A DNA stretch of 64,000 nucleotides from Paenibacillus brasilensis. GTDB lineage: Bacteria > Bacillota > Bacilli > Paenibacillales > Paenibacillaceae. Each line of letters begins with the position of its first letter. Position 1 is the stretch's first letter. The stretch is taken from the NCBI RefSeq assembly GCF_009363115.1, contig NZ_CP045298.1, positions 682,001-746,000 on the forward strand, read 5' to 3'. Of this stretch, positions 10,021-19,265 are shown piece after piece. The notes beneath the pieces were generated by a model. That model did no database searches. It saw nothing but the letters and a program-made list of their open reading frames with translations, and was not told the origin of the DNA. Both the position numbers and the translations under genes were made by a program.

Positions 10021-11412
10021 CTACACATAAAAGGCTTCAAGCTGACGCACAATTTCTGCCTCGTCATGCTCAACCACCTGCTGGTGCTGCGGCTTGGAGA
10101 ACAATTGTTCAATTTGCGCCGGGAACTCCTGCTTAATGTCCACCAGACGGATCGCTTCATCGAATTTGGCCGGATGCGCTGTCGCAAAGGTCACACATAC
10201 TTCGTCCGCGCCATTATACGCCTCATACGCGGCAATACCGCAAGCCGTATGCGGGTCCAGCAAATAATCGTATTCGGCTTTATACTTTTTGATCAGCTCC
10301 AGACACTGCTCATTCGAAGCACCAAGCGCTTCAAAATCCTGCTGTACCCGTTTCAAATCCTCTGCACCGATCACAATCCGTCCCTCGGTTTTGAGGTTAT
10401 TCATGTATTCAGATACCTTGGATGCATCCTCTCCGAGGAAATAGTACAGGTATCTTTCGAAATTGCTTGCCACCTGAATGTCCATGGAAGGACTATGCGT
10501 GCTTTTGAAGTCGCCTGGCTTGTACTCACCTGTTTTCACAAAGCGCTCCAAAATATTATTTTCGTTCGTTGCAATAATCAGCTTATGGATCGGCAAGCCC
10601 ATTTTCTTCGCAAGAAAGCCGGAAAAGATATTGCCAAAGTTGCCGGATGGCACGCTGACATTGATCTTCTTCGTACCCGCTGACTCCTGGGCCCGGAAAT
10701 AGGCATAGAAGTAATATACCGTCTGCGCCAAAATACGTACAAAGTTAATCGAATTAATCGCACGCAGATGATGTTTGCCTTTGAAGTCCAAATCTGCAAA
10801 CAGGTCCTTGATGACTTTTTGACAATCGTCAAAGTTTCCTTTTACGGACAGATTCAGTACATTCTCATCGTCTACCGTCGTCATTTGCAGTTCTTGTACC
10901 TTGCTCACTTTTTGATGCGGATGCAAAATGCAGATTTTGATGCCTTCCTTGCCACGCACGCCCTGAATGGCTGCCGCTCCCGTATCGCCTGAGGTTGCAC
11001 CCAAAATGTGAATGATCTCATTCTGCTTTTTGGACACGTAGGAATAAAATTCACCCATAAATTGCAGCGCCACATCCTTGAACGCAAACGTAGGTCCATG
11101 GAACAGCTCCAAAATAGACAGGGAATCGTTGATCTTCTTCACTGGCGTAACTTCCGGGTGACGGAAGCTCGCATAACTGCGCTCCACCAGTTGTTCCAAA
11201 TCTTCACGAGGAATCTCATCATTGATATACAGCGCAAAAACTTCCAGCAGCAGCTCTCTGTAGCTCAATGTTGCCCATTGCTCCAAAGTAGCTGCCGACA
11301 CGGTCGGAATCTGCTCCGGTACCATCAGACCTCCATCGTCAGCTAACCCCATGAGTACGGTATCAATAAATCCCTTGGCTTCTACGCGACCTCTAGTGCT
11401 TATATATCTCAT
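10021..11412 (-). CDS. thrC: Threonine synthase
   Basis: 463 residues from MRYISTRGRV. This is the long E. coli/yeast-type threonine synthase rather than the ~350-residue Bacillus type: the N-terminal MRYISTRG, TLSYRELLLEV and HGPTFAFKDVALQF with the PLP Lys112 are diagnostic, as are LGATSGDTGAAAIQG and SVPSGNFGNIFSGFLA. It converts O-phosphohomoserine to threonine in the cytosol. Start chosen at ATG 11412, 6 bp after GGGGG; ATG 11418 is too close to that site. It has its own terminator and no other threonine-pathway gene beside it. Confidence 0.93.
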   Translation of the reverse strand: MRYISTRGRVEAKGFIDTVLMGLADDGGLMVPEQIPTVSAATLEQWATLSYRELLLEVFALYINDEIPREDLEQLVERSYASFRHPEVTPVKKINDSLSILELFHGPTFAFKDVALQFMGEFYSYVSKKQNEIIHILGATSGDTGAAAIQGVRGKEGIKICILHPHQKVSKVQELQMTTVDDENVLNLSVKGNFDDCQKVIKDLFADLDFKGKHHLRAINSINFVRILAQTVYYFYAYFRAQESAGTKKINVSVPSGNFGNIFSGFLAKKMGLPIHKLIIATNENNILERFVKTGEYKPGDFKSTHSPSMDIQVASNFERYLYYFLGEDASKVSEYMNNLKTEGRIVIGAEDLKRVQQDFEALGASNEQCLELIKKYKAEYDYLLDPHTACGIAAYEAYNGADEVCVTFATAHPAKFDEAIRLVDIKQEFPAQIEQLFSKPQHQQVVEHDEAEIVRQLEAFYV

Positions 11413-11628
11413 ATACATCCCCCAATAAAAATTCAATTCGAACCTTTTTTCGAATATATTATTGTCTATAATACCCTGTCGCGGTGCTGTAACCAAGCCT
11501 TTTTTTCATATTTCAAAGACTTTCTCCTACTTTACCATACCCTGATGCATCAGGCATCTGTAATCGTCAGGCAATCGAGACGTCAAAAACAGGCCGTAAA
11601 TCTGGAAAAAGGAAGGCTGCTTCAGTCA

Positions 11629-12972
11629 TCAGGAGCCTGAAATCGAGAGTGCAGCCAGTTTGAGCGAAGGGGAGGTGCAGCTTCCCGTAAAACGCAAATC
11701 GTTGCCAACTTCCTCTACCTGCTGCAATACGTCAAAAAAGTTGCCCGAGACGGTAATCTGATTGACCGCTCTGACCACTTGCCCCTGCTCAATCCAGTAT
11801 CCCAGACAAGCCAGCGAAAAATTACCGGACGCCGTATTCGTACCCGCATGCAGTCCTTGCAGCTCGACGATCATCAACCCACGATCCGTCTTGCGGATCA
11901 TGTCCTCCAACGTAGAGGTGCCTGGTTCCACATACAGATTATGATACGACACACCAATTTTACCGTTATAGCCGCCCTTGGAAGCATTAGAGGTACTTTC
12001 CACCCCAGCCTTGCGGGCCGTCTTGCGGTTATGGAAATACGTCTGTAGTTCTCCGTCCTTGATGATCTCGTTGCGGCGCGTCGCACTGCCTTCGGCATCA
12101 AACGTGCTGCCTGCCGGAACATTCTCCATTAGCGGATCATCAATCAGCGTAATGCGCTCGCTTGCCACCTTTTGCCCCAGTTTCCCAGCCAATCGCGAAA
12201 AGCCTTTATCCACCGACTCCGCTGAAAATACCGTCGTATACGCAGCCAGCAGTTGCGCTGCTGCATCATGACGGAAAATGACCGGATAGTTATCCGATTG
12301 AATCGTGTGAGCCCCCAAACGGGAAACAGCCTCTTGTACCGCCCTGTGCGCCACATCTGCAATATCGATATCTTCCACACTCCGCAGGGAATAATCATGC
12401 CAGCCCCCGGTAACGGTCTCATCATGTTCTGTTGCGATGACGTATACATATGCGGTCGCCAGACTTTTGCGGCGATGGCAATGCAATCCCTTTGTATTAA
12501 CAATCAGGACCTCATTTTCACGAATGCTGACCGAGCAATGCCGAGCCATTACAATCCGTGGATCTGCGGCAAGCGCTGTGCGCTCCATTTCTAGCGCCGC
12601 TTCGATAAGTATCTCGGGAGCCGTGTCGGCTAGCTCGACGGTATAGGCAGGCTGCTCAGGGTAGCTTTCAGAGCCCTCGAACAGCTCATCCTGCTCCTCG
12701 CTCTCCAATATATCTGCGTTGCTGCGGGCTTCTTCCAATAAAAAGTCGATCACGTCAGGCTCCAGCTTCTCCGTAGAGGCATAGCCCATTTTCCCGTTAA
12801 TGACGCCCCGAAAGGAAAGTCCACCATTTTCGACGATTGTATATTGGTCAATTTCTCCCTTCAACACCTTTACCGAGGTAGAACGTCCATTCACATAGTA
12901 GATTTCCATATCCGCGTAGCCGATTTCCCGTCCCTTCGTGAACAACGCTTCCTGAAATTGCTGAATATTCAT
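11629..12972 (-). CDS. tldE: TldE/PmbA subunit of the TldD-TldE metalloprotease
   Basis: 447 residues of the PmbA/TldE family: N-terminal region with ADMEIYYVNGRSTSVKVLKGEID, and C-terminal GLHAGTNTASGNFSLACLGYWIEQGQ plus VSGNFFDVLQQVEEVGNDL, the segments that form the heterodimer active site. It lacks the HExxxH zinc motif, as expected for the non-catalytic partner. In E. coli the TldD-TldE complex degrades unfolded peptides and removes leaders of microcin B17 and CcdA. Its start codon is 3 bp after the tldD stop, so the pair is translated together. Confidence 0.9.
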   Translation of the reverse strand: MNIQQFQEALFTKGREIGYADMEIYYVNGRSTSVKVLKGEIDQYTIVENGGLSFRGVINGKMGYASTEKLEPDVIDFLLEEARSNADILESEEQDELFEGSESYPEQPAYTVELADTAPEILIEAALEMERTALAADPRIVMARHCSVSIRENEVLIVNTKGLHCHRRKSLATAYVYVIATEHDETVTGGWHDYSLRSVEDIDIADVAHRAVQEAVSRLGAHTIQSDNYPVIFRHDAAAQLLAAYTTVFSAESVDKGFSRLAGKLGQKVASERITLIDDPLMENVPAGSTFDAEGSATRRNEIIKDGELQTYFHNRKTARKAGVESTSNASKGGYNGKIGVSYHNLYVEPGTSTLEDMIRKTDRGLMIVELQGLHAGTNTASGNFSLACLGYWIEQGQVVRAVNQITVSGNFFDVLQQVEEVGNDLRFTGSCTSPSLKLAALSISGS

Positions 12973-12975
12973 CGC

Positions 12976-14370
12976 TTATTCCCCCTTCCGTCCGCCGACG
13001 GTCATTTCAGACACGCGAATCGTCGGCTGTCCACAGTTGACCGGAAGACTTCCGCTGACCGAGCCGCACATGCCCTGACCATGATCTAGATTGTTGCCGA
13101 CCATATCAATATTTTGCAGGGTTTCAATTCCCTTTCCGATCAGCGTTGCCCCTTTGACTGGCTCGGCAATCTTACCGTTGCGAATCATATACGCCTCTTC
13201 AACTGCAAAATTAAAATCGCTCGTTGAAGTATTCACCGAACCGCCGCCCAGCGATTTGGCATAGATCCCGTACTCCGTATTGGCAATGATTTCTTCACGA
13301 GTGGACTCTCCATTCGCAATAAACGTATTGTTCATACGGGATGCAGGCGCGAATTTATAGGATTGTCTTCGTCCTGATCCCGTCGCAGGCACACCCATCT
13401 GGCGCGAGCCCATGTGGTCGATCAGATATCCTTTTAAAATGCCGTTCTCGATCAGTACGTTGCGCTGTGTCGACGCTCCTTCATCATCGATATTGAGCGA
13501 GCCCCACGCGTTGGGAATCGTTCCGTCATCCACAGCCGTGACGAGCGGTGAAGCCACCTGCTGCCCGATTTTATTCGCAAACACGGACGTTCCATGGGCC
13601 ACCGCCGTAGATTCCAGCCCATGTCCACAAGCCTCGTGAAAAAGCACGCCCCCAAAGCCATTCTCAATCACGACAGGCAGTCTGCCGCTGGGTGCATATC
13701 CCGCTTTGACCATCGTGGACGCAATACGGGCGGCGTGTCTCGCATTTTCTTCGATATTCAGGTTCTCAAGGAATTCGGTTCCTGCGTACGCTCCCGGCCC
13801 GCGAAAGCCGGATTGTCTATGCTCCCCAGCCGTCGCAATAGCGCTTATTCTCATGCGTGTATACGTGCGGGTATCCTCCACCAGTAGTCCATTGCTATTG
13901 GCGATCAGTACGTTCTGGATCGAGTTGCTAATCCCAATAGAGGTTTGCGTGATGGAAGGATCGTATTGGCTTGCCGCCTCATGCGCCCGTCTCATCATGT
14001 CGATCTTGGCGCGTTTCTGTGAACCGTCAGGAATGATCGCAATCGGATGTTGGTTAGGAATCGTATGGGGATGGAGTGTAATGGTGTGTGTACCTGGTGC
14101 TCCACCTCCGCGAATGGCCCTGGCGGCAGATTTGGCCAGTCTAATGAGGCTTTGTTCGCTCAAGTCACTGGTGTAGGCATACACCGAAAAATGCTCCTTC
14201 ATGATCCGAATGCCAATTCCAAAATCCCGGCCTGACAGCGCCGTATCCACGACGCCTCCGGTCATGCCCAATTGTCCATTGGTGCGGTCCTCGACGAACA
14301 CCTCTGCAAAATCTCCACCCGTCTCCAGCGCGGCTTGCAGCATATCCTGAATCTGTGTTGGATGTATCAT
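12976..14370 (-). CDS. tldD: TldD catalytic subunit of the TldD-TldE metalloprotease
   Basis: 464 residues from MIHPTQIQDM. The zinc motif HEACGH is at residues 245-250 within GFGGVLFHEACGHGLES, preceded by the DNA gyrase modulator fold (FAEVFVEDRTNGQLGMTGGVVDTALSGRDFGIGIR). Start at ATG 14370 because GAGGAGG lies 6 bp upstream; the frame remains open 8 codons further but without support. Cytosolic metallopeptidase working with the adjacent tldE product. It may trim modified peptides; a decayed peptide-maturase locus exists 45 kb away in this window, but nothing links them directly. Confidence 0.93.
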   Translation of the reverse strand: MIHPTQIQDMLQAALETGGDFAEVFVEDRTNGQLGMTGGVVDTALSGRDFGIGIRIMKEHFSVYAYTSDLSEQSLIRLAKSAARAIRGGGAPGTHTITLHPHTIPNQHPIAIIPDGSQKRAKIDMMRRAHEAASQYDPSITQTSIGISNSIQNVLIANSNGLLVEDTRTYTRMRISAIATAGEHRQSGFRGPGAYAGTEFLENLNIEENARHAARIASTMVKAGYAPSGRLPVVIENGFGGVLFHEACGHGLESTAVAHGTSVFANKIGQQVASPLVTAVDDGTIPNAWGSLNIDDEGASTQRNVLIENGILKGYLIDHMGSRQMGVPATGSGRRQSYKFAPASRMNNTFIANGESTREEIIANTEYGIYAKSLGGGSVNTSTSDFNFAVEEAYMIRNGKIAEPVKGATLIGKGIETLQNIDMVGNNLDHGQGMCGSVSGSLPVNCGQPTIRVSEMTVGGRKGE

Positions 14371-14399
14371 CACATTCCTCCTCGTTTTTGCCATGTTTC

Positions 14400-14814
14400 C
14401 TATTGTACGTTTAAGCGATCAAGATAATATGCGGGTTCATGTTTATTTCCCATAACTTTACTATACATGATGTTGGGAGTGGGTGTAACCATCCGGGTGG
14501 TGTGTTCGGTGTTTGGGTGGAGTGAAGATTTATTGGCGGGGATTGGGGAGGGGAAATGAGAAAACCCGATCAGACCGTGAAAGGCCATGTCGGGTTATTT
14601 CAGCAAATTGATTACTGGGTGGATTGAGCAAGTATGTGCATCTTAGGTCGCTACGTGGACGGATCATTCTTCCGGTCGCTGTTGCCCCCAGATTTTTTTG
14701 ATTATAGTTTAATGGTAAAAATCCGGTGAAGGTTATACTTACGAAGCAGCTTTCCTACGGAAAGCTTTCAGCCGAACGCTCCGCTTCTTCAAAACGATTC
14801 CGTCCCCTCCGCTG
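14400..14814. other. Intergenic region with small hairpins
   Basis: About 415 bp with no supportable gene. It contains a hairpin AACCCGA/TCGGGTT (14563-14596) and a perfect 8-bp palindrome AGCTTTCC-TAC-GGAAAGCT (14748-14766). The sequence 14730-14820 looks like a structured intergenic element but I see no second copy in the window. Confidence 0.4.
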
Positions 14815-15120
14815 CTATGCTTGGGTTTGCTTCATTTTGTTTGCTAAAATACTTTTTTTCAATCGAACTTTAAACAGTTCTCTGCGCAAATCTAGTTCCA
14901 TGATATGAAGATGGTCGGCCGCTTCTTTGACGGTTTCCATGTGAAGTACGCTTGCCTTTTGAGAAATAATAGCCAGCGCATCCCAAATGAGCTTTGTGCA
15001 TGTTTTAAGTCTCTCTATGTGTTCGTCTTCTTGCTGTACCAAGCTCTCGTATTCTTTAGCTGTATTTTCAGATGAGTTTGTATGTTCCATGCTCTTTAGT
15101 ATCTTAGGTTGGGTATCCAA
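14815..15120 (-). CDS. Small coiled-coil protein of unknown function
   Basis: 101 residues, start TTG 15120 with AAGGAG 8 bp upstream. Composition is charged and helical: KEYESLVQQEDEHIERLKTC, then TVKEAADHLHIMELDLRREL and a basic C-terminus KVRLKKSILANKMKQTQA, so an antiparallel helical hairpin or coiled coil is likely. No signal peptide or membrane segment. I do not recognise the family. It stands alone between tldD and the IS3 element. Confidence 0.6.
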   Translation of the reverse strand: MDTQPKILKSMEHTNSSENTAKEYESLVQQEDEHIERLKTCTKLIWDALAIISQKASVLHMETVKEAADHLHIMELDLRRELFKVRLKKSILANKMKQTQA

Positions 15121-15433
15121 GTTATCATCTCCTTTTTATTCAAAGTGTAGCAAAGGATGATGCTGGATGTGGTACGTGAATACGTAGCAATGAGAGAATA
15201 ATAGATAAGATTATTAGAACAATTTAGTATACAAGATAAAATAAGACTACTAAACATTCAAGATAAGTGATTATATCAAACTTAGAAGCTATATAATTAC
15301 AACTAAATGAATAATATTATCTCGACACCCTAAACCTCTCTGCACTGCTCTTCAGTCAGTCGCTACATTACGGATTAACCCCCTAAGTTTGGACACTAAC
15401 TCTCTCTTGCTCATCGAGACTTCGTTTTTGAAA

Positions 15434-16312
15434 TTATACACGAACTTCTCGGATCGGAATCGGTTTTATCTGGTTTTTCTCATAAAACTGAGACGGCGAC
15501 AAATCGCAAATGCCGGAATGAATTCTTCGTTCATTATAAAAATGAATGAATTCCGTGACGGCTTCATAAGCTTCGCTGTACGTTTCAAAGTCGTAGCGAG
15601 CCAAGCATTCATCCTGCATTAACCTATGAAAAGATTCAATATGTGCGTTCATATTCGGTGTTCGTGGAGGAATGCGTTCATGCTCCACTCCAAAGCTTTT
15701 ACAGGCAGCTTCAAACCCATGAGAAATAAACTGAGGGCCATTGTCTGAACGAATCACAGGTTTGGTTTGCACCTCAAATAATTGTCTCTTAAACAAGGCC
15801 GTTTGTAACGTTCGGATCACATCTTTGGCCTCGCACCGCAATCCTATATGGTAAGCAACCACAGAACGGTCGTAAACATCGAGGCAAGACTGAATGAAGA
15901 AAAATCGGTCTTCTCCTGCAATATAACCGTACTTAATGTCCGTCTCAAACCGTTGGTTCGAATTCGTAATCATCCGATTTCGTGCCAGTTTCCGTGGGTA
16001 AGATGAGTTCACTTTTCGCTGTGGTCGCAGGATGTTCAATTCTCTGCACAATCGGTAGACCTTCTTTTTGTTAATAATTAGGCCATCATCTCGGCGTAAA
16101 GCGACGGTTAATTTTCGGTATCCATACGCATGGCCGTCTGCAGAAATCAACTCCATAATCCGTTCCATAATCTGAGCATCCGGTACTTTTACGCCGTCCG
16201 AACGCAGCGAATATCCTGGCTTTTGTCGTCCCCTACTTGCTGTTTTCTCGATCAATTTTCTATTTTTATGGTAGTAGTAACTAGATCTCGGGATGTTGGC
16301 CAGTCGTAGCAT
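15434..16312 (-). CDS. IS3-family transposase OrfB (DDE integrase domain)
   Basis: 292 residues from its own ATG; normally made as the second half of an OrfAB fusion. The HTH_21-type region (DAQIMERIMELISADGHAYGYRK) is followed by an rve integrase core: FETDIKYG (first Asp), VIRSDNGPQF (second Asp), and MNAHIESFHRLMQDEC (Glu), the D,D(35)E triad. The frame is open upstream of the ATG to the slippery site near 16384-16390 and reads EKPSFAEKVEVAEHYICEGY, as expected for a -1 fusion. Catalyses copy-out/paste-in movement of the element. Confidence 0.92.
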   Translation of the reverse strand: MLRLANIPRSSYYYHKNRKLIEKTASRGRQKPGYSLRSDGVKVPDAQIMERIMELISADGHAYGYRKLTVALRRDDGLIINKKKVYRLCRELNILRPQRKVNSSYPRKLARNRMITNSNQRFETDIKYGYIAGEDRFFFIQSCLDVYDRSVVAYHIGLRCEAKDVIRTLQTALFKRQLFEVQTKPVIRSDNGPQFISHGFEAACKSFGVEHERIPPRTPNMNAHIESFHRLMQDECLARYDFETYSEAYEAVTEFIHFYNERRIHSGICDLSPSQFYEKNQIKPIPIREVRV

Positions 16313-16350
16313 AAGCGTGACGGCATATCCTTCACAAATGTAGTGTTCTG

Positions 16351-16662
16351 CTACTTCAACTTTTTCAGCAAATGAGGGTTTTTCTTTTTTATCAAGTCAC
16401 GCAGTATCGCAATCTCTAGTGCCTGTTCACCCAGTAGTTTCTTCAATTGATCATTTTCTTGGGAAAGCACTTTGGAATCTAGTCCATGTATGGTTTCCAG
16501 TGAAGTTTCACCATATTTACCTTCTTCAAATTCCTTTACCCAACGGTGAAGCATATTGACGGCAATTTCATATCTCCGGGCTACAGCTGCCTTATTCCCG
16601 GTTTCGATGGCTTCCTTGACGATTTGGCGTTTAAATTCTCTAGAATGTTTATTTCGTGTCAT
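16351..16662 (-). CDS. IS3-family transposase OrfA (helix-turn-helix)
   Basis: 103 residues: HTH (SREFKRQIVKEAIETGNKAA, then VARRYEIAVNMLHRWVKEF) and a leucine-zipper tail (SQENDQLKKLLGEQALEIAIL, then RDLIKKKNP). The minus-strand sequence 16390-16384 is A-AAA-AAG in the OrfA zero frame, the classic IS3 -1 slippage signal leading into OrfB. OrfA alone acts as end-binding regulator; the fusion is the transposase. Confidence 0.92.
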   Translation of the reverse strand: MTRNKHSREFKRQIVKEAIETGNKAAVARRYEIAVNMLHRWVKEFEEGKYGETSLETIHGLDSKVLSQENDQLKKLLGEQALEIAILRDLIKKKNPHLLKKLK

Positions 16663-16742
16663 TTTCTCAGCCCCTTATCACTAGTAGTGTAATCCATATA
16701 CACTCTTAGTGTCCAAGTTCACTAAGGGGCTAAAGAGGATAG

Positions 16743-16835
16743 TATACAGTAAAAGTATAGCTGGCTCTTATTATGTAACAATATCGTAAATTAGTTTTTA
16801 CTGGTGGCTCCTAACACATCTTTAAGGGCCACCAG
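16743..16835. repeat. Repeat copy R1 with terminal hairpin
   Basis: About 93 bp. Positions 16761-16817 are identical over 57 bp to 23201-23257; the preceding 16743-16765 match 19648-19670 at 19 of 23 positions. It ends in a hairpin CTGGTGGC/GCCACCAG. The second copy (R2) is split by the IS66-type unit. R1 and R2 lie 3' of the VOC and DGC genes respectively and so flank the 16.9-19.6 kb gene group. Confidence 0.85.
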
Positions 16836-16901
16836 AATTTCTATTACATCATTTCAGCAAACTGTCACGCTTAATACACTTTACCAAAAAAATGATTGCA
16901 T

Positions 16902-17426
16902 TTATTCTCCACTAAAGCTTTTGGCCCATTCAGCAACCCTCCGACTACTTTCTTCTTCTGATAGATCCTCGATCCTAGTCATAATAGACCATCTTACTCC
17001 AAAAGGATCCAATATACTTCCGAATCGGTCACCTGAAACAAAGTTTGCAACCTTTTCCCTTACTTTTGCTCCTCTTGCTACCGCATTTTCAAATACCTGA
17101 TCAACATTCATTACGTAAATTCCCAAAGAATAACACGCATTGTCTCCATCTGGCGGCAAGACCAATTTATACGTCGGATTCGCTGCTCCCAGTTGCAAAA
17201 AACCATTTCCAAAATCTAATTCCGCATGAACAATGATTTTATTGCCATTCTCATCAGGATATTCGGTAATATCCTTAACCCTTGCATTGAAAACCGTTTT
17301 ATAGAACTCTATTGCTTCAGAAGGATTCTTCACTGTTATAAATGGGGTAATAGATGTAAAGCCGTTGGGTATTCCATTCTTTGTATATTTACCTGAAACT
17401 CCCATATATTCTCTGCTTTCAGTCAT
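16902..17426 (-). CDS. VOC-family (PhnB/glyoxalase-like) protein
   Basis: 174 residues, good AAGGAGG site. One vicinal-oxygen-chelate domain of the PhnB-like type: SITPFITVKNPSEAIEFYKT, ELDFGNGFLQLGAANP, and DPFGVRWSIMTRIEDLSEEE near the end. The family includes glyoxalases, fosfomycin-resistance enzymes and many uncharacterised proteins; the DPFG-W motif is typical of the PhnB-like group. Metal-binding residues are only partly preserved, so no reaction is assigned. Same strand as the DJ-1-like gene upstream, 51 bp apart. Confidence 0.75.
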   Translation of the reverse strand: MTESREYMGVSGKYTKNGIPNGFTSITPFITVKNPSEAIEFYKTVFNARVKDITEYPDENGNKIIVHAELDFGNGFLQLGAANPTYKLVLPPDGDNACYSLGIYVMNVDQVFENAVARGAKVREKVANFVSGDRFGSILDPFGVRWSIMTRIEDLSEEESSRRVAEWAKSFSGE

Positions 17427-17477
17427 TTTAACTCCTCCTTTAAATGATCGTAACAGTTCAGTTTTATGCTTATACCT

Positions 17478-18104
17478 TTATTGGATTGAATTCATCAACT
17501 CATAGTAATATTTGGATGCGCGAGTCTTATTTAGATTATACCACGCTTCTAATGTTTTAGAAGAAAACACACCCAGAGCTTTCAAAACGTGTACGGAAAA
17601 TTCCAACGGAGCTGTTCCAGATGCAGTGATCAGTTTTCCATCCGTTATAGCAGACTCCATTTTGTAATATTTTTCGCCCGTGTATGTGGGACAGGTCATT
17701 TTGAGGTATTCCAGATCATTGCTTGTATGCCAACGTGAATTCAGCAATCCTGCCTGGGCAAGTCCTATGGTAGCACCACAAATCGCTGCAACCCATATAC
17801 CTTCCTCTAAGCACCTCTCCACAATTTTTAAGATGGGTTGGTGAATGGTTTCTGTCCATGTATTTCCACCGGGTAAAATCAATGTATCTGTGCTCTCAAT
17901 GCTGCACTCATCCAGTTTGATGTCAGGCAGGATTTTCAATCCGCCCATGGTAGTTACAGGGGTCTTTTCAATTCCCACAGTAACTATTTTGGATGGAATC
18001 AGCCCCTTCTTATAATATCTCCCCGAGTTCAGTTCGGCAGTTAAGTAACCTATTTCCCAGTCTGCCATGGTGTCAAACACATAAAGATATACCGCACTAT
18101 TCAT
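17478..18104 (-). CDS. DJ-1/PfpI-family protein
   Basis: 208 residues, start supported by AAGGAG 9 bp upstream. Class I glutamine amidotransferase-like fold: LPGGNTW around residue 78 and the nucleophile elbow WVAAICGAT with Cys109; the helical C-terminus (SSKTLEAWYNLNKTRASKYY) is typical of the YraA/type 1 glutamine amidotransferase-like subgroup found in Firmicutes. Members act as deglycases, chaperones or peptidases; here the role is unknown. Probably an operon with the VOC gene downstream, consistent with a carbonyl-stress theme. Confidence 0.8.
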   Translation of the reverse strand: MNSAVYLYVFDTMADWEIGYLTAELNSGRYYKKGLIPSKIVTVGIEKTPVTTMGGLKILPDIKLDECSIESTDTLILPGGNTWTETIHQPILKIVERCLEEGIWVAAICGATIGLAQAGLLNSRWHTSNDLEYLKMTCPTYTGEKYYKMESAITDGKLITASGTAPLEFSVHVLKALGVFSSKTLEAWYNLNKTRASKYYYELMNSIQ

Positions 18105-18178
18105 TTACAGGTTCTCCTTATTTTATAATTTATCAAGTGATACCAACCCTCAGTAATCCATGATTATCCTCATTATAA

Positions 18179-18215
18179 AAAAGCTTCACTGACATCTGCT
18201 GTCAGTGAAGCTTTT
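18179..18215 (-). terminator. Terminator of the truncated WYL gene
   Basis: Perfect 16-bp stem AAAAGCTTCACTGACA / TGTCAGTGAAGCTTTT with a 5-nt loop, T-run on the minus strand. The WYL stop codon overlaps the distal arm. Confidence 0.9.
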
Positions 18216-18855
18216 AACGTTGATAATATTCCATTAACTCCGACGCAACAGCAACAAGCTTTTTCTTCAAACTCTGTGGTTCGATGACTTGAATGGATTT
18301 CCCGTAGGGTAGGAGTAAATAAGGGACATATGTATGAAGTGATTTTTCCTCAAGCAAAAAGATTGCTTGATTTGAGGTCCGCTCTTTCAGATGATGCCCC
18401 AAAAACCAATGCAGACATAAGTCATCCAATGCCGCTGACCTGCCTTCGATCATTAAAGAAATTAAACCGTCCTTGCCCACTAAACCAGGTAACAGATTTT
18501 GCATAAAAAATTCACGAGCCGAAAAAGCCTCAGAACGCTTAAATATGATTGGAGTACGCTTGATTTGTAGAATCCGATCTGCCCGAAAGCTACGGATCTC
18601 ATTTCTTAGGTGGCAAAATGCAACAGTATACCATTTACTGTTCCAGTAAACCATTCCATAGGGGGCTATCCCCCTATTTTGGGGTTGTTCTTGATGACTT
18701 GTGCGATAATCCATTTCTACAGAGAATTCGTTGCCTACAGCCTGCTCCAATTCTGCCAATACCGGCTGAAGAGAAGGATCTCCCATGCGGTTTATAACTT
18801 CAAATCCGGCTAAATGACGGCTAAGTATACTTTCCTGCTCTTTGATTCGAATACA
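18214..18855 (-). pseudogene. WYL-domain transcriptional regulator, N-terminus missing
   Basis: About 214 codons open, with a WYL ligand-sensing domain (NRGIAPYGMVYWNSKWYTVA, FCHLRNEIRSFRADRILQIK) and the C-terminal WCX extension ending SELMEYYQR. The N-terminal DNA-binding helix-turn-helix (usually ~60 residues) and the start codon are absent: a TAA closes the frame at 18856-18858 directly before IRIKEQESILSRHLAGFEVI. On the other strand another gene fragment begins at the same place, so this is a recombination joint. The protein could no longer bind DNA as a normal WYL regulator. Confidence 0.75.
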
Positions 18856-19115
18856 TTACGTATGATTTAGAAGTGGGTTTATATAAATTGGCTTTGGGTA
18901 CTCCCAAGATGTTACCCCATGCAAAATTTTGGACAGAGAGAATCCATCGGACACTTTTAAATTCAAAGGATTTATTAATTTCTTACGGTGAGGCTTTGGA
19001 AAAATTCGAAAGTCCAACTAAACAGAGAATCAAAGAAATTTTAATGGTAATTAAGGAAGACGATCCAGATTTATATTTAGATAAGGCTAATTATCTATTA
19101 GAAAAATTAAGCTAA
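18846..19115 (+). pseudogene. C-terminal fragment of an unrecognised protein
   Basis: Open frame of about 90 codons without a ribosome binding site, reading EYITYDLEVGLYKLALGTPK then a charged helical C-terminus (KQRIKEILMVIKEDDPDLYL). It starts at the same joint where the WYL gene is cut on the opposite strand, so I read it as the 3' end of a gene whose 5' part was lost. A GTG at 18873 could start an 80-residue protein, but nothing supports translation from it. Confidence 0.5.
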
Positions 19116-19180
19116 AAAGGGGTATCTGGCGGATTAGCATACACACAGTTAGCCCTATAATAGATTTTGAAAAAATGTGT

Positions 19181-19196
19181 CGTGACCACGATCACG
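19181..19196 (+). promoter_or_regulatory. CRP/FNR-type palindrome upstream of the DGC gene
   Basis: CGTGA-CCACGA-TCACG is a perfect TGTGA-N6-TCACA-style dyad, 70 bp before the DGC start. A -10-like TATAAT lies at 19156-19161, just upstream. Regulation by an FNR or CRP relative is possible but only inferred. Confidence 0.4.
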
Positions 19197-19265
19197 GTTT
19201 AGTCTGTAAATTTAAGTTAAAATCACCGTGATTGAACACAAAGAAAAACAGGGAAGTGTACAAAG

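Larger units (their letters stand above)
15376..16732 (-). mobile_element. IS3-family insertion sequence, apparently intact
   Basis: 1357 bp with imperfect terminal inverted repeats: the left end TAACCCCCTAAGTTTGGACA and the right end, read inward, TAGCCCCTTAGTGAACTTGG, which then runs on into ACACTAAGAG (left: ACACTAACTC). Inside are overlapping orfA and orfB on the minus strand with an A-AAA-AAG slippery site. Transposition genes look undamaged. A target duplication is not obvious. The right end lies 10 bp from the first copy of a ~90-bp repeat (16743-16835). Confidence 0.9.

Noticed and set aside
15376..16732. Target-site duplication of the IS3 element
   Set aside because: Flanking 3-4 bp on the two sides do not match for any end choice I tried.
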